A stretch of DNA of 64,000 bases from Candidatus Poribacteria bacterium (GCA_003635315.1 PYJD01000010.1:248001-312000), one strand, 5' to 3'; shown: positions 1-9,974, numbered from the stretch's first letter. The notes: a model not told the origin generated them from the letters alone. Numbers and translations: made by a program.

Positions 1-738
1 AATTGTATCATAGGTATCAATAAGCAATGTCGTATTATGAGGAAAAACATTAGCATAATTTCTAAAGGCTTCGATTTCTGTTTTGCGTTCTAATACGAAT
101 TTATGTGACATAGTCCCAACAAAAGGTATATTAAAATATCGTCCTGCCTGGACAAGAGAAGTACCACTTACCCCACCGATGTAAGAAGCACGTGCAGCTA
201 AAATACCCGCATCCCTTCCGTGTGCACGTCTGGCGCCAAAATCGTATACTGGTTTTCCTTGTGCTGCATATACAAGACGAGAGGCTTTAGTTGCAATCAG
301 CGTTTGAAAATTCATTACACATAACAAGTAAGTCTCAAATAACTGTATATCCCTTGAACTGCCCGTGACGTTTATGATAGGTTCATTTGGGAATACAAGT
401 GTCCCTTCTGGGACTGCATAAATTGAACCATCAAATCGGAAATTCTTTAACGATTGGAGGTAATCATAGTTCAAGTTCCCATTTTCTAATAACCAATTGA
501 GAATCTCATCTGAGAATTGAAGATGCAGTACATAATGAATTACTTGTTCAAGCCCTGCAGCAATGAGATATTCACCTTGTGGAATAGTACGGACATAGTA
601 ATTGGCAGTAACGGTTGCATTGTTATTGTTAATAAAATTAGCTTGCCCCATGGTGAGTTGATAGTAATCAAGAAACAGTGCTGTATCTGATTCAGATAAT
701 AACGCTGAAATTGGGGGGAAATGTAGATCAGGGTGCAT
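1..738 (-). CDS. pncB: Nicotinate phosphoribosyltransferase (N-terminal 246 codons, truncated by window edge)
   Basis: The reading frame opens at an ATG at 738 and runs uninterrupted to base 1, so the C-terminal part lies outside the window. The enzyme joins nicotinate and PRPP to give NaMN in the NAD salvage pathway and acts in the cytoplasm. Visible family signatures are the N-terminal segment LDYYQLTMGQANF, the phosphoribosyl-site motif DFGARRAHGRDAG around residues 166-178, and GTMSHKF near residue 208, which carries the conserved histidine. It is the last gene seen of a minus-strand operon, 44 nt after the FG-GAP protein. The assignment rests on these motifs. The related nicotinamide enzyme is unlikely given the GTMSH motif. 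Confidence 0.9.
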   Translation of the reverse strand, partial: MHPDLHFPPISALLSESDTALFLDYYQLTMGQANFINNNNATVTANYYVRTIPQGEYLIAAGLEQVIHYVLHLQFSDEILNWLLENGNLNYDYLQSLKNFRFDGSIYAVPEGTLVFPNEPIINVTGSSRDIQLFETYLLCVMNFQTLIATKASRLVYAAQGKPVYDFGARRAHGRDAGILAARASYIGGVSGTSLVQAGRYFNIPFVGTMSHKFVLERKTEIEAFRNYANVFPHNTTLLIDTYDTI

Positions 739-782
739 AGTTGTAATTGGGACTCAATGGACTTGTGTCATAAGCTTAGAGA

Positions 783-2618
783 TTATGGTTCTTGTATGAT
801 TTCAATTAACTGATTAATGTTAATATCTTTAAGGGATTGTGTTTTTCCATCGGTCCAGGTGACTTGAATTGAGTCCACCTTGGTAGATTTCCCCAAGCCA
901 AAATGGGTAATGAAACCATTGGATGACATATAACTCTCACCTGCATAGATTTCGCGAATCTGATTAGCATTCGATGCTTTTAGTTGTATCTTTGCTCCGA
1001 TTGCATTTCTGTTCTTATTCACACCAATCAGGTTAATCTTTAGCCAATTATTGTTTTTCTTCGTCTCGACTGTGTTATTTTTCAATAGTCTCGCTTTTGC
1101 ATAGTTATTAACTATGAAGATATCTATATCTCCATCATTGTCATAGTCTCCAAATGTTGAACCGCGACTGACCCGTGCGGGTAAAAAGTTAATACCTGAA
1201 CTCTTACTGATATCCGAGAATGTACCGTCACCTTCATTTTGAAAGAGTTGATTGTGTTGTGGTATAAGCACTTCTGGTTGGTCAAGATGTTGAAATGTAC
1301 TTCCATTTGCAACAAAAATATCTAAATCACCATCATTATCATAATCAAAGAGAGACGTACCCCATCCGATTTCCTTTAATGTAACCTCTGCAAGCATAGC
1401 AGAATAAGATTCATCAACAAATCTAATACCTTGACTGGAGGAATTTAATGATGACTTTTCCTCCTTGAGTAAGTTTCTATAAATGACATACTCTTGATCA
1501 ATCCAATGGCTAATAAATATATCAATATCTCCATCGGCGTCGTAATCCCCAGCTGCCAATCCCATTGATCCTCGAAAATCTGCAGCCCAAGATTCTGCAC
1601 TCACATCTGTAAACGTACCATCTCCATCGTTACGATAGACATGGTTATCTGAGGTATCATTTGCCACATAGAGATCAACATCGGAATCCTCGTCAAAATC
1701 GCAAAAAATTGCCTGCATACTCCTACCACCAGGTGCTGCCACTCCAACTATAGAAGTTACATCCGTAAATGTACCGTCCCCATTATTCCTATAAAGCACG
1801 TTTTCTTGCGGTTCAAACACAGTAGGATTCAATGCGTTCGGTACGAACTTACCTGATTGTAAGGATTCTTCCTTTTTATCTTCAAATTTCACCAGATCAA
1901 AATCTACATAGTTACAGACATATAAATCCAAGTCATTGTCATTATCGTAATCAGCAAAACAGGCACCAGTACTCCACAATGGACAATCAACTCCAGCAAC
2001 ATCAGTTACATTCGTGAAAGTACTGTCCCCATTGTTCCGATACAATAGATTATTCCCAAAATTAGTTACATACAGATCTACGAATCCATCCCCATTATAA
2101 TCAGCAAAGACGCAACCCATTCCAAATCCTACATCCCCAACTCCGGCATGACTTGTAATATCCGTAAACCTACCATTGCCATCATTGCGGTATAATACAT
2201 TCTCTGATGTTGATGATAGTGTAGAAGGATCTGTTTTATACATCCCAGGAATGTTCACTATATACAAATCAAGATCACCGTCATTATCAATATCAGCGAA
2301 ACCAGCACCAGACCCCATATCTTCAGGTAGCATACTTGTTCGCACCCCGTTCGAGTGACGAAAGTGTATACCTGCCTCCTCGGTTACATCAATAAAATCG
2401 ACTGATAGAGCCATCGTAGGAGTAAGTAAGATTGTGATTATTGATATTATATGGATGGAGTTACATACAAGACTTCGAATTGTGATTATTAGAGTTTTTG
2501 GTATAAGAATCTGACGTATGGTAGAAAAAGCATACATTAAATATGCTTGCCATAATCTGAGAAATAATGATAGAGATTTCGGACGTACTTCCCCAGATGT
2601 TTGACCAATAGGTGTCAT
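783..2618 (-). CDS. Exported FG-GAP/VCBS repeat protein with ASPIC/UnbV C-terminal domain (CRTAC1-like)
   Basis: The protein has 611 residues. A hydrophobic segment at about residues 46-72 looks like a signal peptide or N-terminal anchor. Seven calcium-loop blades follow, each with a D-x-D-x-D-G-type core such as FADIDNDGDLDLYIVN, FADYNGDGFVDLYVTN and FGDYDNDGDIDIFIVN, as expected of an integrin-like beta-propeller. Residues of about 530-605 (NAIGAKIQL, AGESYMSSNG, HFGLGK, VTWTDGK) match the ASPIC/UnbV domain that ends CRTAC1-type proteins. Such proteins are exported and their role in bacteria is largely unknown. The start shares an ATGA overlap with the accC stop at 2615-2618, suggesting translational coupling. 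An internal ATG at residue 28 would place the hydrophobic segment closer to the N-terminus and is an alternative. Confidence 0.85.
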   Translation of the reverse strand: MTPIGQTSGEVRPKSLSLFLRLWQAYLMYAFSTIRQILIPKTLIITIRSLVCNSIHIISIITILLTPTMALSVDFIDVTEEAGIHFRHSNGVRTSMLPEDMGSGAGFADIDNDGDLDLYIVNIPGMYKTDPSTLSSTSENVLYRNDGNGRFTDITSHAGVGDVGFGMGCVFADYNGDGFVDLYVTNFGNNLLYRNNGDSTFTNVTDVAGVDCPLWSTGACFADYDNDNDLDLYVCNYVDFDLVKFEDKKEESLQSGKFVPNALNPTVFEPQENVLYRNNGDGTFTDVTSIVGVAAPGGRSMQAIFCDFDEDSDVDLYVANDTSDNHVYRNDGDGTFTDVSAESWAADFRGSMGLAAGDYDADGDIDIFISHWIDQEYVIYRNLLKEEKSSLNSSSQGIRFVDESYSAMLAEVTLKEIGWGTSLFDYDNDGDLDIFVANGSTFQHLDQPEVLIPQHNQLFQNEGDGTFSDISKSSGINFLPARVSRGSTFGDYDNDGDIDIFIVNNYAKARLLKNNTVETKKNNNWLKINLIGVNKNRNAIGAKIQLKASNANQIREIYAGESYMSSNGFITHFGLGKSTKVDSIQVTWTDGKTQSLKDININQLIEIIQEP

Positions 2619-3976
2619 GATGTTTCAAGGAAGTTGGTAAAGATTGTTCTATTTAAAAAACGTTCATCATTTAATATATTCTGATGCAGTGGGATGGTAG
2701 TTTTTATGCCATCAATTTTAAATTCAGAGAGAGCACGTTTTAATCGAGCAATGGCTTCTTCGCGATCCCTACCATAGGCAATGAGTTTTGCAACAAGCGA
2801 ATCATAGTGAGGTGGTACTGTATATCCTGTATAAATACAATCATCAACTCTTATACCATTTCCACCAGGTGGATTATAATGTGTAATCAATCCTGGAGAA
2901 GGCATGAATTGATTTGCGGGGTCTTCTGCATTTATTCTACATTCAATCGCATGTCCTTTTAGAACTATATCCGACTGCGTATAACCGAGTTCCTCTCCAG
3001 CAGCTATACGTATCTGCTCTTTAATTAGATCAATACCCGTAATGCTCTCAGTAATGGTATGTTCAACTTGAATACGCGTATTCATTTCTAAAAAAAAGAA
3101 CTTTTCATCTTTATCCACAACAAATTCAATTGTTCCAGCATTTCTATAACCGATTGATTTTGCGGCTTTTACAGCAGCTTTGCATATTTCATTTCGTACT
3201 TTAGTAGAGATTGAAGCAGAAGGTGCTTCCTCTAAAAGTTTCTGCTGTTTTCGCTGAATTGAACACTCACGTTCCCCTAAATGGACGACATTACCGTGTG
3301 AATCGCCTAAGATCTGTACCTCAATATGTCTTGCATCCTCAATCCATTTTTCAACATAGACATCACCATTCCCAAATGCCGCTTCACTTTCTGCTTTTGC
3401 AATATGGAATAAGTTAAACAAACTTGGCCGATTATGTGCAATACGAATCCCACGACCACCGCCACCAGCTGATGCCTTTATACCGATTGGGTACCCAATT
3501 TTCTCAGCAAGGTCAGCAGCTTCTTCGGCTGTTTCAACAGTCGCTTTTTTATCCTTTTTCCGTTTTCTACTTTGACTACCAGGGACATGCTTCAAACCGG
3601 CTTTAACAACCGTCTCTAATGCTCGGACTTTGTCTCCCATTGTCATTAGGTCGTCTTTAGATGGACCGATAAATGTAATTTGGTGTGCTTCACAAATCTC
3701 AGCGAACTGTGCATCTTCAGCAAGAAAACCTGCCCCTGGATGAATGGCATCAACGTTTGCGAAGTCAGCAACTGCTGTGATGTTTGGATATTTTAGATAA
3801 CTCTCTGAGGAGGGTGGTGGACCTATACAATAGGCATCATCTGCATATTCTACATGTAAAGCATCTTTGTCTGCAGTAGAAAAAACCGCAACGGTTTTTA
3901 TTCCCATATCCTTACAAGCACGAATTATTCGTATAGCAATTTCACCGCGGTTTGCAATTAGTATTTTTTTGAACAT
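2615..3976 (-). CDS. accC: Biotin carboxylase subunit of acetyl-CoA carboxylase
   Basis: The 453-residue protein has the full biotin carboxylase layout: N-terminal KILIANRGEIAIRIIRA, the substrate-loop HPGAGFLAED (usually HPGYGFLSEN), the glycine-rich ATP-grasp loop KASAGGGGRG at about 168-176, ECSIQRKQQKLLEEAPS, and the active-site strand EMNTRIQVEHTITE. It carboxylates the biotin on AccB using ATP and bicarbonate, the first half-reaction of malonyl-CoA synthesis. It follows accB by 3 nt and overlaps the FG-GAP gene by 4 nt. One oddity is a lysine/arginine-rich stretch (SRKRKKDKKA, about residues 136-145) just before the glycine-rich loop, longer and more basic than in typical homologues. 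No carboxyltransferase subunits are nearby. Confidence 0.95.
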   Translation of the reverse strand: MFKKILIANRGEIAIRIIRACKDMGIKTVAVFSTADKDALHVEYADDAYCIGPPPSSESYLKYPNITAVADFANVDAIHPGAGFLAEDAQFAEICEAHQITFIGPSKDDLMTMGDKVRALETVVKAGLKHVPGSQSRKRKKDKKATVETAEEAADLAEKIGYPIGIKASAGGGGRGIRIAHNRPSLFNLFHIAKAESEAAFGNGDVYVEKWIEDARHIEVQILGDSHGNVVHLGERECSIQRKQQKLLEEAPSASISTKVRNEICKAAVKAAKSIGYRNAGTIEFVVDKDEKFFFLEMNTRIQVEHTITESITGIDLIKEQIRIAAGEELGYTQSDIVLKGHAIECRINAEDPANQFMPSPGLITHYNPPGGNGIRVDDCIYTGYTVPPHYDSLVAKLIAYGRDREEAIARLKRALSEFKIDGIKTTIPLHQNILNDERFLNRTIFTNFLETS

Positions 3977-3979
3977 ATT

Positions 3980-4459
3980 CTATAGCTGCTTTACTCGAAA
4001 GAGAGGTTGATTATATTCAACTGCATGTCCATCCTCTACCAAAATTTCAAGGATTTCGCAGTTGAAGGGTGCTTCAACATCATTGTATGTTTTCATGACT
4101 TCAAGTGTAGCTAATGACTCACCTGCAGTAACTGTATCTCCAATTTCAACAAATACGGGTTCATCTGGTGATGGGGATCGATAGAAACGTGCAGGCATTG
4201 GCGAACAAATTAGGTCGTCTCCTAATTCATCCTTGCTTGCTGGTGTAGTTGCTGCACCTGTGGGTACGGATGTTTGCGATGTAATTGAGACCGATTGATC
4301 AGAGATCCTTGATATTTCTAATTCTACATCACCATCCCGTATTCGAGCAGAAGCTAATTCAGCATCTTGTACAATAGCTATAAGCTTTTGAAGACGTTGA
4401 AGAATTGGATCTAATTCTTCATCTGGCTTACGCTGTTCATTCTGTTTTTTTTGCTTCAT
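3980..4459 (-). CDS. accB: Biotin carboxyl carrier protein of acetyl-CoA carboxylase
   Basis: The protein has 159 residues, the usual AccB length. It has a charged N-terminal helix, a Ser/Thr/Pro/Ala linker (about 55-78), and a C-terminal biotinyl domain starting at ICSPMPARFYRSPSPDEPVFVEIGD. The biotin-accepting lysine is K123 in the motif EVMKTYNDVEAP. The family consensus is EAMK followed by a hydrophobic residue, so Thr at the +1 position is a mild deviation. The prosthetic group carries carboxyl between AccC and the carboxyltransferase. It lies 2 nt after efp and 3 nt before accC, the common efp-accB-accC order. Confidence 0.93.
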   Translation of the reverse strand: MKQKKQNEQRKPDEELDPILQRLQKLIAIVQDAELASARIRDGDVELEISRISDQSVSITSQTSVPTGAATTPASKDELGDDLICSPMPARFYRSPSPDEPVFVEIGDTVTAGESLATLEVMKTYNDVEAPFNCEILEILVEDGHAVEYNQPLFRVKQL

Positions 4460-4461
4460 AC

Positions 4462-5019
4462 TTATACCCTTTCAACATATTTTCCATTCCGAGTATCAAC
4501 TTTTATGACAGTGTCATTTTTAACAAACAGAGGAACATTAACCACCCCTCCTGTCTCTAATTTCGCGGGTTTTGATCCACCACTCACAGTATCCCCTCGC
4601 AAACCGGGATCTGTTTCAACAATCTTCAATTCAACGAATGTCGGCAATTCCACTGCCAGTGGCGTATCCCCAACCATTTTGACTGTTACAGTTTCACCTT
4701 CTTTTAGGAATTTTAAACCATCACCCAGAAAATCGCTATCAAGCGAATGCTGTTCAAAAGATTCGTTATCCATAAACCAAAGTAAGTCACCTTCACTATA
4801 TAGAAACTGCATTTCTTGATCTGTTAGTCTTACTGTCTCAATAGTCTCATTCGTACGGAAAGTTCGATCTAAAACCGCTCCATCGCTAACACGTTTAATT
4901 TTTGTTCGTGCAAATGCCCCTCCTTTACCAGGTTTTACATGTTGACAATCTACTATCGTGTAGATGATATTATCTAATTGGATAACTAATCCATTTCGTA
5001 AATCATTTAATGCTGCCAT
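4462..5019 (-). CDS. efp: Elongation factor P
   Basis: EF-P relieves ribosome stalling at proline stretches. The 185-residue protein starts MAALNDLRNG, preceded by AAAGGAAG as ribosome-binding site. A longer in-frame extension to 5106 lacks homology and is not used. The KOW-like N-domain carries HVKPGKGGAFARTKIK, where K32 of PGKGGAF corresponds to the tip lysine (modified in EpmA-containing bacteria). The three-barrel architecture continues with DRTFRTNETIE and LPTFVELKIVETDPGLRGDT, and the C-terminus is GVVNVPLFVKNDTVIKVDTRNGKYVERV. It heads the efp-accB-accC group, separated from rdgB by about 140 nt, which could hold its own promoter. Confidence 0.95.
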   Translation of the reverse strand: MAALNDLRNGLVIQLDNIIYTIVDCQHVKPGKGGAFARTKIKRVSDGAVLDRTFRTNETIETVRLTDQEMQFLYSEGDLLWFMDNESFEQHSLDSDFLGDGLKFLKEGETVTVKMVGDTPLAVELPTFVELKIVETDPGLRGDTVSGGSKPAKLETGGVVNVPLFVKNDTVIKVDTRNGKYVERV

Positions 5020-5162
5020 CTTCTTCCTTTCTAATAGACACCAATGTATTTTATAGTATTTCGTTTTACTCACATAAGTATAAATGGAGTCTAAGTCATA
5101 TATCATTTCAATTTCAATGAAAATTTTTACTTTTTCTAATTTTCATACTCCTCTATGTCATA

Positions 5163-5807
5163 CTACAATAATTCAATAGCTTGACGTAAGGCATTACTTC
5201 TATGGCTAATTCTGTTCTTGATAACCTCCCCTAATTCGGCAAATGTCTTCTCAAAACCATTAGGAACAAAAATTGGATCATATCCAAATCCACCATCACC
5301 CAACGGTGTATACGTAATATACCCCTCACACTTTCCAACAACAACTTGTATATTGCCAACTGTAGCCATCTTCTGACCCAAGCTTTTATTTTCTATTGCA
5401 GGTTCAGCGATTGCAATGGCTGCTACAAAACGTGCCTTACGATTCGTAGCACCTTCTAATGCTTCAAGTAGTTTCTGAACTCTGACAGCGTCGGTTATAT
5501 CCTCTCCTGCCCAACGTTTCGAATGTACTCCCGGTGCACCCCCGAGTGCTTCTACCTCCAAACCAGCGTCATCTGCAAGGGCGCGGTATCCAGTATATTC
5601 CGCAATAATAGAAGCCTTCTTGGATGCATTTTCCTGATATGTCTCCTTATCTTCTTCAATTTCAGGGGCATCAGGAAAATCTTGTAGCGAGAGAACCTGC
5701 ATATCGATAAGATTACGGTTTTCCTGAGAAGAGCCTTGGTTTTCGGTCAACATTGCAGTGAGTTCTTTCACTTTCCCAAGGTTACGAGTTGCCAAAACTA
5801 ACTTCAT
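5163..5807 (-). CDS. rdgB: Non-canonical purine NTP pyrophosphatase (RdgB/HAM1 family)
   Basis: This enzyme hydrolyses dITP, XTP and related non-canonical nucleotides to the monophosphate, keeping them out of DNA and RNA. The 214-residue sequence opens with [14 protein letters not shown], the substrate-binding N-terminus of the Ham1 family (T/SxNxxK). It also shows [60 protein letters not shown] and other family motifs in order. Its start overlaps the end of rph by 26 nt. The rph-rdgB pairing is common in bacteria, so translational coupling is likely. Confidence 0.95.
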   Translation of the reverse strand: MKLVLATRNLGKVKELTAMLTENQGSSQENRNLIDMQVLSLQDFPDAPEIEEDKETYQENASKKASIIAEYTGYRALADDAGLEVEALGGAPGVHSKRWAGEDITDAVRVQKLLEALEGATNRKARFVAAIAIAEPAIENKSLGQKMATVGNIQVVVGKCEGYITYTPLGDGGFGYDPIFVPNGFEKTFAELGEVIKNRISHRSNALRQAIELL

Positions 5808-6540
5808 TTAAATTCTCAAGCATAATTTTATTTTGTAACTTGACAAGATTTTGAATCCCACTAACAGCTAAATCAAGCAATTGATCATAGTCTTCACGTG
5901 AAAAAGGATTATGTTCAGCTGTTCCTTGTATTTCAATAAATTTACCACTTCCCGTCATGACAACGTTCATGTCAACATCAGCTGTTGAATCCTCCGTATA
6001 ACATAGGTCTAACATTGGAATCCCATCAACGATACCGACACTTGTTGCAGCAATGTTATCTATAATCGGCAATTCATTAATCTTTTGCTGTTCCTGAAGT
6101 GTTTTACATGCATCCCATAGTGCAAGAAATGCCCCAGTGATCGCGGCGGTACGTGTACCACCATCTGCCTGTATTACATCACAGTCTAACCAGATTGTCC
6201 GTTCTCCTAATGAGGAAAGGTCAATTGCAGCACGGAGAGATCTACCGATAAGTCTTTGGATTTCTTGTGTTCTTCCACCAAGTCTACCTTGTGATGCTTC
6301 ACGTTGCATCCGTTCTGAGGTAGAACGCGGGAGCATGGAGTATTCAGCAGTAACCCAACCTTGCTCTTTTATATTTTGTTCACGCATAAACCGGGGTTGT
6401 CGTTCATCAACAGATGCAGTACATATTACCTTTGTATCCCCAGTTGAGATTAGAACTGCCCCCTCTGCATGTTTTATATAATCCCGAATTATTGTCACAG
6501 GTCGTAATTCATCAGTTTTCCGACCATCATCTCTGCTCAT
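5782..6540 (-). CDS. rph: Ribonuclease PH
   Basis: RNase PH is a phosphorolytic 3'-5' exoribonuclease that trims tRNA 3' ends. The 252-residue protein has the family's N-terminal [15 protein letters not shown], the phosphate-site region [52 protein letters not shown], and [33 protein letters not shown]. Length and motif order are normal. It lies about 47 nt after the small 70-residue gene and overlaps rdgB at its 3' end. Confidence 0.95.
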   Translation of the reverse strand: MSRDDGRKTDELRPVTIIRDYIKHAEGAVLISTGDTKVICTASVDERQPRFMREQNIKEQGWVTAEYSMLPRSTSERMQREASQGRLGGRTQEIQRLIGRSLRAAIDLSSLGERTIWLDCDVIQADGGTRTAAITGAFLALWDACKTLQEQQKINELPIIDNIAATSVGIVDGIPMLDLCYTEDSTADVDMNVVMTGSGKFIEIQGTAEHNPFSREDYDQLLDLAVSGIQNLVKLQNKIMLENLNEVSFGNS

Positions 6541-6587
6541 AAAGTCTCTATCTAACCTTTCTCTTTGTAATACAAATACTACAAGAC

Positions 6588-6800
6588 TCAGCTGCCATTA
6601 AGTTCTCTTAGATAATCCAATGCTTTTGTATAGCTCTTACGTTCAAGATAATGTATTAACTGCTTTGGAGCAGTTGACTCCACCCGTTTAGCTAACTGAC
6701 TTATTTGGAGGAGTGGTTCTGAAATGTCATCTCCCGTGGAGATATTATTTAGCATTGTTTCTAACGAGTTCTGCAATTCAGCAAACTGCTCTGATGTCAT
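6588..6800 (-). CDS. Small hypothetical protein, 70 aa, between PhyH gene and rph
   Basis: I do not recognise this protein. It is predicted to be soluble and largely alpha-helical, with amphipathic segments ([48 protein letters not shown]) and no cysteines or signal peptide. The last half resembles a single helical hairpin such as half a TPR. It starts 1 nt after the PhyH stop and precedes rph by 47 nt, so it is very likely co-transcribed and translationally coupled to the dioxygenase. Tight spacing on both sides supports a real gene. Confidence 0.65.
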   Translation of the reverse strand: MTSEQFAELQNSLETMLNNISTGDDISEPLLQISQLAKRVESTAPKQLIHYLERKSYTKALDYLRELNGS

Positions 6801-6801
6801 T

Positions 6802-7725
6802 TTACTCTCCCCCTTCTGTCATTGGTGGTAACTCCTCAATAGCTTTACAGAATCGAGATGATATTCTCTTCGGTGGTTCATCATAACCTTTCCATGCATA
6901 GGGATCAACACCAGAGACAGGGATAATACACCTTCGATCAGCATCCGCCGGTCGTTCACCTTCCTGGATTGACCATGGCAGTAAAGACCACGAATTACAG
7001 TAATGATTTACCAGAACACGTCGGAATGTATCTCCCCTATTCTTGCGAGAACGGTGAAGCAAATAACCATTAAAGAAAACGAGTGCTCCCGTTTCGACTT
7101 CCACAGGGATCTCGTCTGATTCATCAAAACCGAAACTCTCCTGAGCAAAATCAAACTCATCCGGTTTTTCATGATTTCGTTGAGGATACAGATAACCTGG
7201 ACGATGGGAACCCGGTAATACCCATAAACAGCCATTATCTATAGTAGCATCATCCATTGCAATCCATGCGCCGATAAGTGAACGGTCTCGAGTTGGTATA
7301 TATATTTCATCCTGATGCCACGCCTGACCTTGAAAATTAGGAGGTTTTACAAAGAGCATTGACTGCATACACTTTACACTACCATCCCAAAATGGTAGAT
7401 GAGCAGCAGTAATTTGACTCAGTATTCCACAGATCTTAGGATGTTTAACATATTTTTCTATGGTCTCACTAACAAAATGAGGTTGATGAATACAAAGAAT
7501 TCTACCAATAGCCTGTTGATCAGTAAGTGATTCGGGAACAGGATCAATTCCGTCACAGTTATACTCTCCACGAGCAAGGGTAACAGTATCTTTTCTTAGT
7601 TCCTCAATCTCACTATCTGAAAGAAGATTTGGAACAACCAAATATCCATTCTCTATGAAGAATTGACATTCTTCATCGGAAACTATATTCGGTACATCAA
7701 TTCGTTCAGATATGTCATAATTCAT
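6802..7725 (-). CDS. Phytanoyl-CoA dioxygenase (PhyH) family Fe(II)/2-oxoglutarate oxygenase
   Basis: The 307-residue protein begins a double-stranded beta-helix fold after FIENGYLVVPNLLSDSEIEELR, the usual PhyH N-terminus. The iron-binding facial triad is visible as H-x-D in AWHQDEIYIPT and the distal histidine in GYLLHRSRKNRGDTFRR, whose arginine would bind 2-oxoglutarate. PGSHRPG precedes it, as usual in the family. The substrate cannot be inferred. PhyH proteins of this type act on diverse small molecules and are strongly expanded in Poribacteria-like genomes. It is the first gene of the minus-strand operon with rph, rdgB, efp and acc genes, about 107 nt downstream of the BatA/VWA stop. 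Confidence 0.85.
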   Translation of the reverse strand: MNYDISERIDVPNIVSDEECQFFIENGYLVVPNLLSDSEIEELRKDTVTLARGEYNCDGIDPVPESLTDQQAIGRILCIHQPHFVSETIEKYVKHPKICGILSQITAAHLPFWDGSVKCMQSMLFVKPPNFQGQAWHQDEIYIPTRDRSLIGAWIAMDDATIDNGCLWVLPGSHRPGYLYPQRNHEKPDEFDFAQESFGFDESDEIPVEVETGALVFFNGYLLHRSRKNRGDTFRRVLVNHYCNSWSLLPWSIQEGERPADADRRCIIPVSGVDPYAWKGYDEPPKRISSRFCKAIEELPPMTEGGE

Positions 7726-7831
7726 TGTTTATTTTCCTTCTCAATGTAGATGTTGTATACATCCATGTTTTCAATGACATTAGCTTGAATGCAGTATGTA
7801 ATTCTATATGATGAGGTTTGATCGTTTATAG

Positions 7832-9928
7832 TCACACCCTATTCGCCAGAAACATTTCAGAAATCGCTAAAGCGAAAACAGCCAATAGTATATATGTTGC
7901 AATCCCTTGATTCTTCTCAACCCCTTCGCGGTATTCTTGTTCAATTTCAGGTGTAATTTCAACTGGTCCACGTTCTGTCTCGTTTGAACCAACCAACATA
8001 CTTGTCAATTCTTCAGCGTTGCGAGTTGTTAGATCCGACTCTACGGAATCCACATTTATAACAAAATAGTGAGGTGAAACTCCGGAACTATGTATAGAAT
8101 ATATACCTGGTATATCTGTATTCTCATAGAATAGATTACCTTGATCATTTAACGTCTTACGTACCTCTGTTTTATTAGGATCAAAGATAGCTACTTCTTC
8201 GCCTGCTGTATCTTTAGATCCTTTATATTCAATTCCATCTCCTACCACATTATCAGGCGTGTCAGTGCCATGTGCGATTGCCAGATATCTGATGGTTTCA
8301 TGTAAGAACGGTAGGTATACACCATGTATAGGAAGATCATTCCATTCACGATCAATTGATGATGTAAAACATAATACTCGACCATTCCCATACATTTTTT
8401 CAATAAGGACGGGATTTCCATCATCAAAGGAAGCGATTACAGCTGCTTCAGGTGTCGGAACAGCCTGAAAATAACGGTAAAACCTTCCCTTACCGAAGTC
8501 ACCATGGTTTGGATTGCTGAAGGTGGCAAAAATTGGGTGACGATAATCTACACTTGCGATGACTTGAAATTCATCTTTCCCAATTGGATCACCCACTGCT
8601 TGCATTAACGTGCAAGGCATTAGAGAAGTATCAGTAGTACCTAACAATTGCTGATAACCACTTGAATCGACCTGGTCACCAACTGTAATCAGTAATGTAC
8701 CGCCTTGATTTACATAATCCTTAATTCTCTCTGCCTCTGTAGATGAGATTCTGACAAGATTTGCGATGATTATTACATCAAACTGTTCTATAGAATCTGC
8801 CGATGGAATTGTAGTGGATTCGGTAAATATTATAGGTGCACCTTCACCTCCAGTATTATTGAGTGCTTTTGTCAAATAAAATGTCTCATCTTCAATCTCT
8901 GTACTTCTCTGTTCTCCATTAACACAATGAACACGAATAGATTTCATGCTTTGCACTGTAAAATACTGTCGATTGTCAATTTCAAGCTCATCTGATTCAA
9001 TTTCTACCCAACCTGTATGAACGGATTTGGATTCGAGATCAATTCTCATGTTGAAAGCAGCATCAAAACTACTTTCGGCTTCAATATCTATCTCTGTTGA
9101 TTCCACTTTATTATCATCAATAAATAAGGTTACGTTCAGATTTTCCACTATCTCAGTACCGTAATTATGGATACGAGCAACTAATTCAGTATCTTTCTGT
9201 TCAATTAGGACGACAGGAGGAACATTCATATCAGTTATTGCAAGATTGTTGGATTGCTCTACACCTACATTTACAAATTCTATATCAATATCTGAGGCAA
9301 GTCGATCCGTATCAAGGAAATTATCCCAACCAGTTTTCTGTAAATCACCAATTAGATATATCTGTTTCAATCCTACTACGACACTATTCAGGATCTCTTG
9401 TGATGTTTGAATTGCATCAAGATAATCGGTCGTGTAATAAGTTGGTTCAGCATTATCTATAGCGGATTTAATGTGGTTGCGTTCCGAATCGATTGGTAAG
9501 ACTTTCTTGACTTTGTCTGCGGATAGTATGAGTGCAACGGCGTCAGCATTATCTAACCCTTCCAGGCGTTTAATAGCTTCTTGTTTAGCAGTATCAAAAA
9601 CATCACCATATAACATACTGTAGGATGTATCAAGTATAATGACAGCATTACGTACACCGCCTAATTCAGGAGCAGATGCTGCATCTTGAGCAAAATATGG
9701 ACGTGCAAATGCAAAACCGAGTAAGATCAACATCAATATACGCATGAGTAATAACAATAGACGTTTCAACTTGTGTCTTTGGACATTTGTCTGATGAGAC
9801 ATCTGGATAAAACGGACAGTACTAAACACAAGACGGCGAGCACGTTCCCTATTGAGAAAATGTATGATTAAAGGTATCGATGCTCCGATCGCACCTGCTA
9901 TAGCAAACGGCCAAACTAAAAAAGCCAT
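7832..9928 (-). CDS. BatA/VWA-domain membrane protein with glutamine-amidotransferase-like region
   Basis: The 698-residue protein starts with the BatA N-terminal domain: a membrane segment at about 5-24, then HFLNRERARRLVFSTVRFIQ, and a second membrane segment at about 58-77 (LLLLLMRILMLILLGFAFARP). A von Willebrand A domain follows with an intact MIDAS core DTSYS in AVIILDTSYSMLYG (about 97-103). The middle is a beta-rich domain, then a GATase-like region (FDVIIIANL, YVNQGGTLLITVGD), and a final membrane helix lies at about 675-693. Proteins with this layout occur next to DUF58 and MoxR genes and are thought to act in envelope stress or aerotolerance. Here DUF58 lies immediately upstream, and no MoxR ATPase is in the window. 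Confidence 0.85.
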   Translation of the reverse strand: MAFLVWPFAIAGAIGASIPLIIHFLNRERARRLVFSTVRFIQMSHQTNVQRHKLKRLLLLLMRILMLILLGFAFARPYFAQDAASAPELGGVRNAVIILDTSYSMLYGDVFDTAKQEAIKRLEGLDNADAVALILSADKVKKVLPIDSERNHIKSAIDNAEPTYYTTDYLDAIQTSQEILNSVVVGLKQIYLIGDLQKTGWDNFLDTDRLASDIDIEFVNVGVEQSNNLAITDMNVPPVVLIEQKDTELVARIHNYGTEIVENLNVTLFIDDNKVESTEIDIEAESSFDAAFNMRIDLESKSVHTGWVEIESDELEIDNRQYFTVQSMKSIRVHCVNGEQRSTEIEDETFYLTKALNNTGGEGAPIIFTESTTIPSADSIEQFDVIIIANLVRISSTEAERIKDYVNQGGTLLITVGDQVDSSGYQQLLGTTDTSLMPCTLMQAVGDPIGKDEFQVIASVDYRHPIFATFSNPNHGDFGKGRFYRYFQAVPTPEAAVIASFDDGNPVLIEKMYGNGRVLCFTSSIDREWNDLPIHGVYLPFLHETIRYLAIAHGTDTPDNVVGDGIEYKGSKDTAGEEVAIFDPNKTEVRKTLNDQGNLFYENTDIPGIYSIHSSGVSPHYFVINVDSVESDLTTRNAEELTSMLVGSNETERGPVEITPEIEQEYREGVEKNQGIATYILLAVFALAISEMFLANRV

Positions 9929-9974
9929 CGTGTATTCTCCTGAATTCTATGTCCCTTAGATTGTGTCAATCCTA

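Noticed and set aside
4820-5106. Extended N-terminus of EF-P to 5106
   Set aside because: The extra 29 residues have no homology and the internal ATG at 5019 has a good ribosome site and the normal EF-P N-terminus.
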